DNA of 33,957 nt from Kiloniellales bacterium (GCA_022361275.1 JAKSBE010000258.1:1-33957); one strand, 5' to 3'; positions 24,354 to 31,922 are shown, counted from the first letter of the stretch. Notes: generated by a model from the sequence alone, not told the origin. A program made the numbers and translations.

Positions 24354-24368
24354 TCCTATCGCATAGGA
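24354..24368 (-). promoter_or_regulatory. Inverted repeat conserved between fecI and fecR (copy 2)
   Basis: TCCTATCGCATAGGA, identical to 3447-3461, in the fecI-fecR gap. Both copies are followed by ACG on the plus strand, and CGCCATTAC occurs slightly further right in both. Conservation within an otherwise diverged spacer suggests a functional site. Confidence 0.45.
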
Positions 24369-24414
24369 CGTAACTCGGCGCGATCGCCATTACCGTAAAT
24401 TGCATCTTTGGGTT

Positions 24415-24918
24415 TCAGTCCTGGGCAAGCCGATGTCGGCAGTGTGCCAGCGCTCGCATCATGTGCACCATGACGGTGTTCTTGGAGATGCCGAGCCGCG
24501 CGGCGATCGCGCTATAGCTCAAGCCTTCGAACTTGTGCAGCAATATGACTTCCCGCTGGCGTGGCGGCAGCTCGTCGATGGCCCGCTCCAGACGGCGCAG
24601 CTCTTCCCGTGTCAGAATGGCTCTTTCGGGGCTCGGTGCCTCGTCCGGAACCGCTTCCCAGGAGCGTGTGCCGACAAGGCCGGGCTGCTGCTTCAGCCCG
24701 CGGAAATGGTCGGCCAGCAGGTTCGATGCAATCCGGTAGAGATAGGCGCGCGGGTTCTCCACAACGCTGGCGGGCTCGCTGCGCAGCAGTCGGACAAAGA
24801 CCTCTTGCGTCAGGTCGGCGGCGGTCTGGGCGCAGTCCAGCCGCCGGGTCAGATAGCGTCGAAGCTCCTGAGCGTGCTCAAAATAGAACCGCCTGACATC
24901 GCCGTCCTGCACGGACAA
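24415..24918 (-). CDS. FecI-type ECF sigma factor (intact copy)
   Basis: 167 residues. The first codon is TTG at 24918 with GGAAAG about 8 nt upstream; GTG at 24912 is an alternative. Region 2: YFEHAQELRRYLTRRLDCAQ, TAADLTQEVFVRLLRSEP and ENPRAYLYRIASNLLADHFR. Region 4: EELRRLERAIDELPPRQREV, LHKFEGLSYSAIAARLGISK and NTVMVHMMRALAHCRHRL. This is the usual full length and organisation of FecI-like iron-signalling sigma factors. It should direct transcription of the receptor gene when activated by a FecR protein. Its own fecR is truncated; a full-length paralogous FecR is encoded about 21 kb away. A Fur box lies 38 bp upstream of the start. Confidence 0.92.
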   Translation of the reverse strand: MSVQDGDVRRFYFEHAQELRRYLTRRLDCAQTAADLTQEVFVRLLRSEPASVVENPRAYLYRIASNLLADHFRGLKQQPGLVGTRSWEAVPDEAPSPERAILTREELRRLERAIDELPPRQREVILLHKFEGLSYSAIAARLGISKNTVMVHMMRALAHCRHRLAQD

Positions 24919-24955
24919 ACCAGCTTTCCAAGGATGAACCGCCAGAGCCTCTATC

Positions 24956-24977
24956 GCAAATGAGAACTATTCGCAAC
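24956..24977 (-). promoter_or_regulatory. Fur box upstream of fecI
   Basis: GCAAATGAGAACTATTCGCA (plus strand) contains the AAATGAGAA…ATTCGCA arrangement seen in the sbnA Fur box. It is well placed to repress the sigma-factor gene when iron is plentiful. Confidence 0.7.
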
Positions 24978-25211
24978 TTAATTCCCCCTACGACACCTTC
25001 ATCCCAGGGCAGAGCCGGGGAGGGCAGGCGTCATCGCAGAAACTCGCGATACCCGTCCTTCATGTCGGCCACCCCGCACCTCGGCCACCCCACGCCGGTA
25101 GAGGCGCCGTGTCTTGTCCAGAAGGACGCGCCCCGGCCTGTCAGCGGGGCGTTCCGCAGAAGCCGGACGTGGCCCATTGCATGCCGCCGACCGGACAAGT
25201 ACGTTCACCGC
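24978..25211. other. Spacer between fecI promoter and riboswitch, with a possible gene scrap
   Basis: No intact gene. On the minus strand, LLDKTRRLYRRGVA (near 25080-25123) is separated by an 11-bp duplication (TCGGCCACCCC at 25065 and 25081) from DMKDGYREFLR and a stop near 25031. Removing the duplicated unit joins them into one plausible protein C-terminus, which I cannot assign to a family. The promoter of the riboswitch transcript should lie in the right part of this stretch. Confidence 0.35.
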
Positions 25212-25404
25212 GATGGTTCTCGGAAACCAAGCGGTTTTCGGGATGAAAAGGGAACACGGTGAGGCCGAGCCCGCAGGCGCCAAGTCCGTGACTGCCCCCG
25301 CAACTGTGAGCGGTGAGCGACCTTGAGTGTTACCACTGGACCGGCATGGACGGCCCGGGAAGGTTCAAGCGAGCGAAGATCCGCGAGTCAGGAGACCTGC
25401 CATC
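25212..25404 (+). promoter_or_regulatory. Cobalamin (B12) riboswitch
   Basis: Conserved blocks occur in order: GGGAACACGGTGAGGCC, GACTGCCCCCGCAACTGTGA, CCACTGG, CGGGAAGG, then the B12-box region AGTCAGGAGACCTGCC (ending 25401). GATGG at 25212 pairs with CCATC ending at 25404 to close P1. These are the signature elements of adenosylcobalamin-class riboswitches. It lies on the plus strand, 119 bp before the DUF1636 gene, so it should turn the downstream import genes down when cobalamin is abundant. The expression platform (terminator or RBS masking) was not resolved. Confidence 0.93.
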
Positions 25405-25522
25405 AACCGACCCACTCGATCCGGACGGGGATGTCTGGTGACGAGGCTTATGATGGCTACGCTCGCGATGGCCCGCTCGTTGCCAAGTCCTTTGCCCCCG
25501 CCACGCCGCCGCGGAGGGCCGC

Positions 25523-25942
25523 ATGGACGACCGATCCACCCATAGAGTTTCCGTCTGCATCACCTGTCGCCACAAGAGGGGGGCGCCCGACGATCAATGC
25601 CGCCCGGGCCGCCTGTTGATCGAGCGGCTGCGCGCCGCCATGGACCTGGCCGGCGAGGCGGTCGGGGCTGACTTCGAGGTTCGGGGGACCGCCTGCATGG
25701 CCGGGTGCGACCGTCCCTGCACGGTCGCCTACTACGGATCGCACAAGGCGACCTACCTCTTCGGCGACATCGACCCGGACGAGAACATCGACGACCTGGT
25801 TGCCTTCGCCCGGCAGTATGCGGGGCTGCACGACGGATGGTGCTCCTCGGCCCAAAGACCGAAAGGCCTGTCCGGCAAAACCCTCGCGCGCGTTCCGGCC
25901 GCGCTGCTCGTGGCGATGCCCGACGAAGGCGAAGGCCGGTGA
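25523..25942 (+). CDS. DUF1636 family cysteine-rich putative metal-binding protein
   Basis: 139 residues; GGAGGG lies about 6 nt before ATG 25523. Cysteines are arranged as in DUF1636 proteins: VCITCRHKRG, DDQC, then GTACMAGCDRPCTVAYYG, and a later DGWCSS. The tail of the domain is KATYLFGDIDPDENIDDLVA. The fold resembles thioredoxin-like [2Fe-2S] ferredoxins, so an iron-sulfur or metal site is plausible. DUF1636 genes often accompany B12-regulated importers; the exact role is unknown. It is the first gene after the riboswitch and overlaps the ATPase gene (GTGA). Confidence 0.78.
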   Translation: MDDRSTHRVSVCITCRHKRGAPDDQCRPGRLLIERLRAAMDLAGEAVGADFEVRGTACMAGCDRPCTVAYYGSHKATYLFGDIDPDENIDDLVAFARQYAGLHDGWCSSAQRPKGLSGKTLARVPAALLVAMPDEGEGR

Positions 25943-26781
25943 GCGACGCGGCACGCCCCGTCCCCGTGCTGGACGTCAAGGCGGTCTCGTTCCGGTCGAG
26001 GGCCGACGGGCACCGGCAGCCGCGCGCGCTCGTTTCCGAGGTCGGCTTACGCGTCGCCGCCGGGGAGGTTCTGGCGCTCGTCGGCCCGAACGGGGCGGGC
26101 AAGACCACGCTCATCCGCATGATCGCGGGCCTCGCCCGTCCCGATGAAGGAGAGATCCTGATCGACGGCCGGCCCCTGGACGCGATGGGCTTTGCCGAGC
26201 GCGCGCGCCGGATCGCCTATGTGGGCCAGACCGAAGAGCCGGACGGGCGGCTGACGGTGGCTCAGTATGTGGCGCTGGGTCTCCTGCCCCACGCGGCCGC
26301 CTTTGCGAGGACCGCGGCGGATCGCTATGCCGAGAGTGCCATGTCGTCGGTCGGCCTCGGCGCGCTTGCGGACCGGCGCATGGACCGGCTCTCCGGCGGC
26401 GAGCGTCAAAAGGCGAAGATCGCGCGGGCCATGTGCCAGCGTCCCGCGCTGCTCGTGCTCGATGAGCCGACCAACCATCTCGATCCCCATGCCCGGGGCG
26501 AGCTGCTGGGCCTTGTCGCCTCGATGGGCATCCCGATCATCGCGGCGCTGCACGACCTGACGCTGATCGACGCCTTCGCCGACAAGGTCGCGGTGCTGGC
26601 GGACGGCCGGCTGGTCGCCGTCGGGTCGCCCGTCGAAACGCTGTCGAGCGCGCTCGTCCAGGAGGTGTTCCTCGTCGACCTGCATCGGCTCAGGCATCCG
26701 GCCGATGGCCGTGTCCTGCCCGCTCTGGACATAGAGATCTCCAAGACGACGCCTCTCGAGGCCCTGGCAACCCCCACCTGA
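25939..26781 (+). CDS. ABC importer ATP-binding subunit (BtuD/FecE type), B12-riboswitch regulated
   Basis: 280 residues from a GTG that overlaps the previous stop. Walker A GPNGAGKTT, Q-loop YVGQTEEPDGRL, signature RLSGGERQKAKIARAM, Walker B LLVLDEPTNHLDP and the switch histidine in IIAALHDLTLIDAF. It belongs to the FecE/BtuD class. With the binding protein and permease that follow it forms an importer whose control by cobalamin points to corrinoids, or else a cobalt chelate. Ten residues of the N-terminus may be dispensable; the coupled GTG is favoured. Confidence 0.87.
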   Translation: MSDAARPVPVLDVKAVSFRSRADGHRQPRALVSEVGLRVAAGEVLALVGPNGAGKTTLIRMIAGLARPDEGEILIDGRPLDAMGFAERARRIAYVGQTEEPDGRLTVAQYVALGLLPHAAAFARTAADRYAESAMSSVGLGALADRRMDRLSGGERQKAKIARAMCQRPALLVLDEPTNHLDPHARGELLGLVASMGIPIIAALHDLTLIDAFADKVAVLADGRLVAVGSPVETLSSALVQEVFLVDLHRLRHPADGRVLPALDIEISKTTPLEALATPT

Positions 26782-26798
26782 AGCAGAAAGATCAGACC

Positions 26799-27755
26799 AT
26801 GAAAGCATGTCTTCCCGCGTTGTCGCTGTCGTTGTCGCTCCTGGCGTCGGCCGCGACGGCCGGCCCGGTCACCGTCGACAACTGCGGCACCCCGCTCACC
26901 TTCGAGACCGCGCCGGAGCGCATGGTGGTGCATGATATCAACATGGCCGACATGGCCTTCGCGCTCGGACTGCAGGACAGGATGGTCGGCGTCACCGGCA
27001 TTTCCGGGTGGTACAAGACCAGCCCGGCGTTCGACGAGCGCCGCGGCGACATTCCCGAGCTGGCGCCGAAGTACCCGACCCTGGAGACTCTGGTCGCGGC
27101 CTCGCCGGACCTCTTTTTCGCGGGCTGGTACTACGGCATGAAGCCCGGCGGCGACGTCACGCCCGACACCCTGGCCGCGCAGAACGTCAAGACGCTGGTT
27201 CTGACCGAGAGCTGTATCCACCTCGACAAGAGCCGCCCTGCCGCGTCGATGGACCTGCTCTTCGACGACGTCCTGCGTCTGGGCGCGGTGTTCGGCAAGA
27301 CGTCCGAAGCGGAAGCGCTGGTCGCCGCCTGGAAAGACCGGCTTGACGCCATCGAGGCGGCGGTGCCGGCGGGCAGCGAGCCGCCGCGCGTGTTTCTCTA
27401 CGATTCCGGCTCCGACAAGCCCTTCACGGCCGGCAGGTATGCGATCACGACGGCGATGATCGAGGCCGCCGGCGGGACGAACGTGACCGGCGACATGGAG
27501 ACCAGTTGGGGCACGACGTCCTGGGAAGCGGTGGCGACCGCGAATCCGGAGTTCCTGATCCTCCTCGACTATCAGGGCGGTGACGGAGCGGCCGGCTTGA
27601 TGGCCTTCCTCAAGGACCACCCCGTCATGCGGCTCACCGACGCGGTGAAGAACGAGCGCTACCTGCCGCTCCGCTATGAGGAGCTGACGCCCGGGCCGGC
27701 GAACATCGAGGCCATCGAGAAGATCGCGCGCGCGATGAACCCGGACGCCTTCTAG
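26799..27755 (+). CDS. Periplasmic binding protein of the B12-regulated importer (BtuF/FecB type)
   Basis: 318 residues. Sec signal peptide KACLPALSLSLSLLASAATA, then a mature start near AGPVTVDNCG. The first lobe has ERMVVHDINMADMAFALGLQ and the family motif PTLETLVAASPDLFFAGWYY; the second lobe has EPPRVFLYDSGSDKPFTAGR, MIEAAGGTNVTGDMETSWGT and WEAVATANPEFLILLDYQGG. This is the cluster of iron-chelate/B12 binding proteins with a rigid linking helix. Ligand is inferred from the riboswitch only; iron-siderophore binding is the alternative. Confidence 0.87.
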   Translation: MKACLPALSLSLSLLASAATAGPVTVDNCGTPLTFETAPERMVVHDINMADMAFALGLQDRMVGVTGISGWYKTSPAFDERRGDIPELAPKYPTLETLVAASPDLFFAGWYYGMKPGGDVTPDTLAAQNVKTLVLTESCIHLDKSRPAASMDLLFDDVLRLGAVFGKTSEAEALVAAWKDRLDAIEAAVPAGSEPPRVFLYDSGSDKPFTAGRYAITTAMIEAAGGTNVTGDMETSWGTTSWEAVATANPEFLILLDYQGGDGAAGLMAFLKDHPVMRLTDAVKNERYLPLRYEELTPGPANIEAIEKIARAMNPDAF

Positions 27756-27769
27756 GCGCAGGGCGTCCT

Positions 27770-28798
27770 GTGGACGTGCGGCCCGCCTTCTGGGGTCGGG
27801 TTCCTGCCTTCTGGATTCTGGCCGGCCTGATCCTTCTGGCCGGCCTCACGCTGCTCGCCATGTCCGCCGGCGCGACGCGCCTGTCGTTCGGGGCCGTGCT
27901 CGACGCATTGGCGATGGCGGTCGCCGGTGTGGAACCGGACGGCGGGCCGTCGCCCCTGACGCGGATCGTCGTCGACCTCCGTTTGCCGCGGGCGCTGCTC
28001 GCGATCATGGTCGGCGCGGGGCTCGGCATCGTCGGCTGTCTGCTCCAGACGACGACACGCAACGACCTGGCCGATCCCTTTCTGTTCGGCCTGTCTTCGG
28101 GGGCGGCCGCCGGCGCCGTGCTGGTGATCACGGTCACCGGTGACGTCCTGGGCGTCTGGACGCTGCCCACGGCGGCCTTCATCGGCGGCATGATGGCGTC
28201 GGCCGTCGTGCTGGTTCTGGTCTCGCGGCTGCGGGATCGGGGGCCGGCGCGCCTCGTGCTTGCCGGGCTCGCCGTTTCGTTCCTCTTCATGGCCTTGACC
28301 AACTATCTGGTCTTTGCCGGCGATCAGCGCGCCGCCCATTCCGTCCTGTTCTGGACCCTCGGTGGCCTCGGCCTGGCGCGGTGGGACCTGTTGCCGGTGG
28401 CGCTCGTGGGCACCCTCGCGATCTTCGCCTATGCGCGCTTCCGCCATCGCCAGTTCGATGCGCTTCTCGCCGGTGACGATACGGCGGCGACACTCGGCGT
28501 CGATGTCGGCGCGTTGCGGCGGATGACCTTCCTCGTCTGCGCTTTCGCGACGGCGGCGTTCGTTTCCCTTACCGGCGTGATCGGCTTCGTCGGGCTCATG
28601 GTGCCCCATCTGGCACGCGGCCTCGCCGGACCCTTGCACCGCGATCTCGTGATGCTTGCCGCGATCATCGGCGCGGCGCTGCTGCTGGTCAGCGACATCG
28701 TCGCGCGCACGGTCCTGATGCCGCAGGAACTCCCCATCGGGATCGTCACGACGTCGGTCGGCGCGCTCTTCGTTCTGGTGCTGATCCGGAAGATCTGA
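27770..28798 (+). CDS. FecCD-type permease of the B12-regulated importer (BtuC type)
   Basis: 342 residues starting with GTG 27770, 14 bp after the binding-protein gene. Single FecCD domain of about ten membrane spans: LPRALLAIMVGAGLGIVGCL, LADPFLFGLSSGAAAGAVLV, GVIGFVGLMVPHLARGLAGP and LPIGIVTTSVGALFVLVLIR. Unlike the fused permease at 6515 it is a single-domain subunit that must dimerise. It completes the DUF1636-ATPase-binding protein-permease unit behind the riboswitch. Confidence 0.9.
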   Translation: MDVRPAFWGRVPAFWILAGLILLAGLTLLAMSAGATRLSFGAVLDALAMAVAGVEPDGGPSPLTRIVVDLRLPRALLAIMVGAGLGIVGCLLQTTTRNDLADPFLFGLSSGAAAGAVLVITVTGDVLGVWTLPTAAFIGGMMASAVVLVLVSRLRDRGPARLVLAGLAVSFLFMALTNYLVFAGDQRAAHSVLFWTLGGLGLARWDLLPVALVGTLAIFAYARFRHRQFDALLAGDDTAATLGVDVGALRRMTFLVCAFATAAFVSLTGVIGFVGLMVPHLARGLAGPLHRDLVMLAAIIGAALLLVSDIVARTVLMPQELPIGIVTTSVGALFVLVLIRKI

Positions 28799-28805
28799 CG
28801 GTCTT

Positions 28806-28820
28806 CCGGTCTGGGACCGG
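28806..28820 (+). terminator. Short hairpin after the importer operon, weak terminator candidate
   Basis: CCGGTC-TGG-GACCGG is a perfect 6-bp stem with a 3-nt loop, starting 8 bp after the permease stop. No run of T follows, so intrinsic termination is doubtful; it may act as an RNA 3'-end stabiliser. Confidence 0.3.
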
Positions 28821-29269
28821 CGTGCCGTCCCTTCGAGCCGTTCGCTGCGGCGCTTCAGCGTCAAGTTATTCTATAGGCAGTGCTACGCGCTTCTTGCGGC
28901 CAGTAGCAACCCTGGCATAGGGCCTTGTTATTCGTATCGCAACAGAGAAACGGCATTGGAAAATGTAATGATGTGGTCGTTGGGAATGTATCCCGAGGAC
29001 GGGATAGTATTTTCGGGTGAACGATCAATCGGTATTCTGACGTTGCCAGAGGCTACTTTGAAAGCTCATTTTCGACCGACAAAGTTTTGTTATCCTGGGG
29101 TATTGTTCTTCAGAAAGGGCCGTTTCTCGACTTCAGTGGTTTCGCCAAACGGATAGAGTGAGATTGAAAGGTCGAAGTCTTCCAAGGCTATAGGTTAAGC
29201 ATTGGCCAGATCTCGTCTCCTCTAGCCGGTAAGAGGCGGTCCGGCAGACCGAGATTGAGCACGCCTAAC
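28821..29269. other. AT-richer intergenic stretch without a convincing gene
   Basis: GC falls compared with both flanks. A 66-residue plus-strand frame, 28956-29156 (contains MYPEDGIVFSGERSIGIL), begins with TTG, has no good ribosome binding site and no family I recognise. I do not call it as a gene. The region marks the end of the metal-uptake block. Confidence 0.4.
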
Positions 29270-29351
29270 AATCCCCGAGAGCAGAGACAGCGGCCCCAAG
29301 CGGAGCCGCTGCATTTCAAAATCCCTTGTATTACAAAGGGTTCGGGGGATT
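29270..29351 (-). ncRNA. Possible structured element / terminator after the small minus-strand gene
   Basis: The outer arms AATCCCCGA (29270-29278) and TCGGGGGATT (29342-29351) are complementary apart from one extra base. Inside are two hairpins: AGCGGC/GCCGCT with a 10-nt loop and CCCTTGT/ACAAAGGG with one bulge. Read leftward, the second hairpin is followed by ATTTTG and begins 13 bp after the stop of the gene at 29353, so it may simply be that gene's terminator. A three-way junction RNA is the alternative. Confidence 0.3.
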
Positions 29352-29352
29352 C

Positions 29353-29598
29353 TCAATTCCCCTCTTCCCCGACAGGCTCACCCGTAGCGCCGAAGCCGGT
29401 CCTCAGATGTTTCGTGTCTGTGTCGAACCAGAGAGGTTTTTCGTATCGCAGCATTTCCACGATCACCTGGAACTCCTCTGGATTGGTGTAAACACGATTG
29501 TCCAATGTTACGTTGGCCGCTGAGTACAGCGCGACTCGACCATCATGATTGTCGAGGTCCCATCGACTGTAATACCGGGCAACCGGTGTAAGAGCCAT
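29353..29598 (-). CDS. Small conserved hypothetical protein, 81 residues
   Basis: ATG 29598 is preceded by AGGAGGT at 6 nt, one of the strongest ribosome binding sites in the window, so I choose it over a longer open frame to 29694. The protein is acidic and soluble, with no signal peptide or membrane span: ALTPVARYYSRWDLDNHDGR, VALYSAANVTLDNRVYTNPE, EFQVIVEMLRYEKPLWFDTD, then a short tail. The NPEEFQVIV.MLR.EKP segment looks like a conserved small-protein family, but I cannot name a function. It stands alone between two non-coding stretches. Confidence 0.65.
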   Translation of the reverse strand: MALTPVARYYSRWDLDNHDGRVALYSAANVTLDNRVYTNPEEFQVIVEMLRYEKPLWFDTDTKHLRTGFGATGEPVGEEGN

Positions 29599-29869
29599 AG
29601 CTAGACCTCCTGTGAAAGCAGGCTGTGTTCGGTTGAACTGCCTTGGAGATATTATATCGGAAGCGCTGCGGGATATTTCAACTAAAAATCGCATTTCTGG
29701 GAAACTTTGCGACGTGCGTCAAGTGGCCTTTACAAGGGAGTAAGCGCTCCGCAATGGCCTCCGAGGCTGCGTCATTCAAGCATGAGATGCCGGCGGCACT
29801 TAAGCGCTGCCGAGGCGGGATTACATGCGGAGCGAGGGCAATCGTATTGCCGTCTACCACCAAGGGGTC
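29599..29869. other. Non-coding stretch between the small gene and leuD
   Basis: I see no gene here. AAGCGCT occurs three times (near 29665, 29744 and 29803). The part next to 29599 should carry the promoter of the small gene. No clear intrinsic terminator for the leuCD operon was found. Confidence 0.4.
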
Positions 29870-30523
29870 TTAGCTCTCGTGGCGGTCCGTCGCTGGACGG
29901 CAGGATGAGATGGGCTGGACGGCCCAGGGTGACTTCGACCCGTACGCTGCCTCAAAGGCTTCGATCTCTCCGATCGCCTTCAAAGTCATCTCGATCTCCG
30001 ACGCGCCTTCGAGCAGCGCCAGTTTCCGGTAGGGATCGATGGTGAAAGACCAGCACCGACCTTCTCCTGAAGTGATGCTCTGCTCCGGAAGGTCGATGGT
30101 CGCCCTGGCCCCCGGCCGGCGGTGCGCTTCATCGGCGAGCGTTCTCAGCAAGGCCGCCTCCGCGACGACGGCAAGCAGGCCGTTCTTGTTGCAGTTGTTG
30201 TAGAAGATGTCTCCGAAGCCCGGCGCGATGACGGCTCTGAAGCCGTGGTCGACGAGCGCCCAAACGGCGTGCTCGCGCGAGGAGCCGCAGCCGAAGTTCG
30301 GGCCGGCGAGGAGGATCGTTCCGTTCCGATAGGAGGCTTGGTTGAGAATGAATTCCGGCCTCTCTCCGCCCGCCTCGTCGTGGCGAAGGTCGTGGAACAG
30401 GAGGCTGCCGTAGCCCTGCTTGCGCGCTCTATGGAGAAAGCGCGCGGGAATGATCTGGTCGGTGTCGACGTTGGCGGCGATGTAGGGGACCAGGACGCCC
30501 CGATGGCGTCGAAACGCTTGCAT
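29870..30523 (-). CDS. leuD: LeuD-type small subunit of an aconitase-superfamily hydratase
   Basis: 217 residues from ATG 30523, one base after the leuC stop (TGACATG). Visible motifs are RGVLVPYIAANVDTDQIIPA near the N-terminus, LAGPNFGCGSSREHAVWALV (swivel-domain substrate-binding serines) and FGDIFYNNCNKNGLLAVV. It pairs with the large subunit upstream. Classical LeuCD isomerises isopropylmalate, but no leuB or leuA is present here. The same two-subunit architecture serves maleate/citraconate and 2-methylmalate (de)hydratases, and the neighbours hint at such a catabolic paralogue. The gene symbol is a family label only. Confidence 0.85.
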   Translation of the reverse strand: MQAFRRHRGVLVPYIAANVDTDQIIPARFLHRARKQGYGSLLFHDLRHDEAGGERPEFILNQASYRNGTILLAGPNFGCGSSREHAVWALVDHGFRAVIAPGFGDIFYNNCNKNGLLAVVAEAALLRTLADEAHRRPGARATIDLPEQSITSGEGRCWSFTIDPYRKLALLEGASEIEMTLKAIGEIEAFEAAYGSKSPWAVQPISSCRPATDRHES

Positions 30524-30524
30524 G

Positions 30525-31922
30525 TCATTCTCCGAAGCCGAGCTTGCGCACATCCGTCAGCCGTCCGGTGATTGCAGCCGCGGCGGCCATCGGGGGACTC
30601 AGGAGGTGGGTGCGCGCCTCGGGCCCTTGCCGGCCGGCGAAGTTCCTGTTGGAGGTCGAGGCACAGCGTTCTCCGGGGGGCACGGCATCGCCGTTCATCG
30701 CCACGCACATGGAGCAGCCCGGCTGCCGCCACTCGAATCCGGCCGCGCGAAAGACACGGTCCAGGCCCTCGGCTTCGGCCTGCCGTTTGACCTGTCCGGA
30801 CCCGGGGACGACCATCGCCGGCACCTTGGCGTGGCGGCCTCTGGCTATCCTGGCGGCAGCCCTGAGGTCCTCCAAGCGGCTGTTGGTGCAGGAGCCGATG
30901 AAGACCCGGTCGATGGCTATGTCGCTCAACGCCGTGCCGGCCTTCAGGTCCATGTAGGCAAGCGCCTTTTCCACCGCTTTCCGCCGCAAAGGGTCCGGCT
31001 CCATCCTCGGGTCGGGTACGGCGTGCGAGATCGGGGCGGCCTGTTCCGGCGACGTGCCCCAGGTCACGATCGGTTCGATCGCGCGGCCGTCGATGGAGAT
31101 TTCGCGGTCGAAGGCGGCATCCGCGTCGCTGCGCAGAGCTTGCCAGTCTTTGACCGCCCGGTCCCACATCCCGCCGGACGGGGCCATCGGCCGGCCCTTG
31201 AGATAGGCGAGGGTCGTATCGTCCGGCGCAACCAGTCCGCTGCGGGCGCCGGCCTCGATGCTCATGTTGCAGATCGTGAGCCGGCCTTCGACGGACAGCG
31301 CGCCGAAGACGTCGCCCGTGTACTCGATCGCATAGCCGGTCCCGCCATCGGCGCCGATCCTGCGAATGATCTCGAGCACCACGTCCTTGGCCGTGATGCC
31401 CGGCCCCAGCGCGCCGTCGATGCTGATCCTCATTTGCTTGGGCTTGGCCTGCCAGATCGTCTGGGTGGCAAGCACGTGGGCGACTTCGGACGTGCCGATC
31501 CCGAAGGCGAGCGCGCCCAGCGCACCGTGGGAGGCGGTGTGGCTGTCGCCGCAGACCAAGACCGTGCCGGGCAGGGTGAAGCCCAGCTCCGGGCCTATGA
31601 CATGCACGATGCCCTGTCGAGGGTCGCCGAAGCCGTAGGCGGTGAAGTCCGACCGCCGCGCGTTGTCGAGCAGCCGATGCGTCATCTCGGCCAGCGCCGG
31701 CTGCTGCTCCGCCAGGGCGCCGAGCGTGTTGACGTAGTGGTCGGCGGTTCCGATGGTCAAATCGGGTCTGCGGACCTTCAGCCCGAGCTCTTCGATGGCG
31801 TCGAAGGCTTGCGCCGTAGCGTCGTGCACGAGGTGCCGGTCGACAAAGAGAAGAGACAGCCCGTCCGGCCTGGTCGCGATGCTGTGAGCGTTCCAGATCT
31901 TGTCGAACAGCGTGGTCGCCAT
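30525..31922 (-). CDS. leuC: LeuC-type large subunit of an aconitase-superfamily hydratase
   Basis: 465 residues from ATG 31922, with GAGGAGA 6-7 nt upstream; a longer frame to 32075 lies inside the next gene. Motifs are TLFDKIWNAHSI at the start, VLVCGDSHTASHGALGALAF, the [4Fe-4S] ligands in VFIGSCTNSRLEDL and in WRQPGCSMCVAMNGD, and STSNRNFAGRQGPEARTHLL near the end. Cytosolic, forms the catalytic iron-sulfur subunit with LeuD. Isopropylmalate isomerase, or maleate hydratase-like, as for leuD. The operon also carries an amidohydrolase and a peptide-type ABC ATPase, which favours a catabolic substrate. Confidence 0.87.
   Translation of the reverse strand: MATTLFDKIWNAHSIATRPDGLSLLFVDRHLVHDATAQAFDAIEELGLKVRRPDLTIGTADHYVNTLGALAEQQPALAEMTHRLLDNARRSDFTAYGFGDPRQGIVHVIGPELGFTLPGTVLVCGDSHTASHGALGALAFGIGTSEVAHVLATQTIWQAKPKQMRISIDGALGPGITAKDVVLEIIRRIGADGGTGYAIEYTGDVFGALSVEGRLTICNMSIEAGARSGLVAPDDTTLAYLKGRPMAPSGGMWDRAVKDWQALRSDADAAFDREISIDGRAIEPIVTWGTSPEQAAPISHAVPDPRMEPDPLRRKAVEKALAYMDLKAGTALSDIAIDRVFIGSCTNSRLEDLRAAARIARGRHAKVPAMVVPGSGQVKRQAEAEGLDRVFRAAGFEWRQPGCSMCVAMNGDAVPPGERCASTSNRNFAGRQGPEARTHLLSPPMAAAAAITGRLTDVRKLGFGE

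Noticed and set aside
28927-28950. Fur-box-like TTATTCGTATCGCAAC
   Set aside because: Only partly matches the boxes elsewhere, lacks the GAGAA half and has no convincing gene behind it.
28956-29156. Possible small gene of 66 codons
   Set aside because: TTG start, no ribosome binding site and no family resemblance; kept only as part of the intergenic description.
29270-29351. tRNA or tRNA-derived attachment site
   Set aside because: The hairpin CCCTTGTATTACAAAGGG recalls an anticodon arm, but no acceptor/T-arm pattern (GGTTCGA with paired stem) can be built on either strand.
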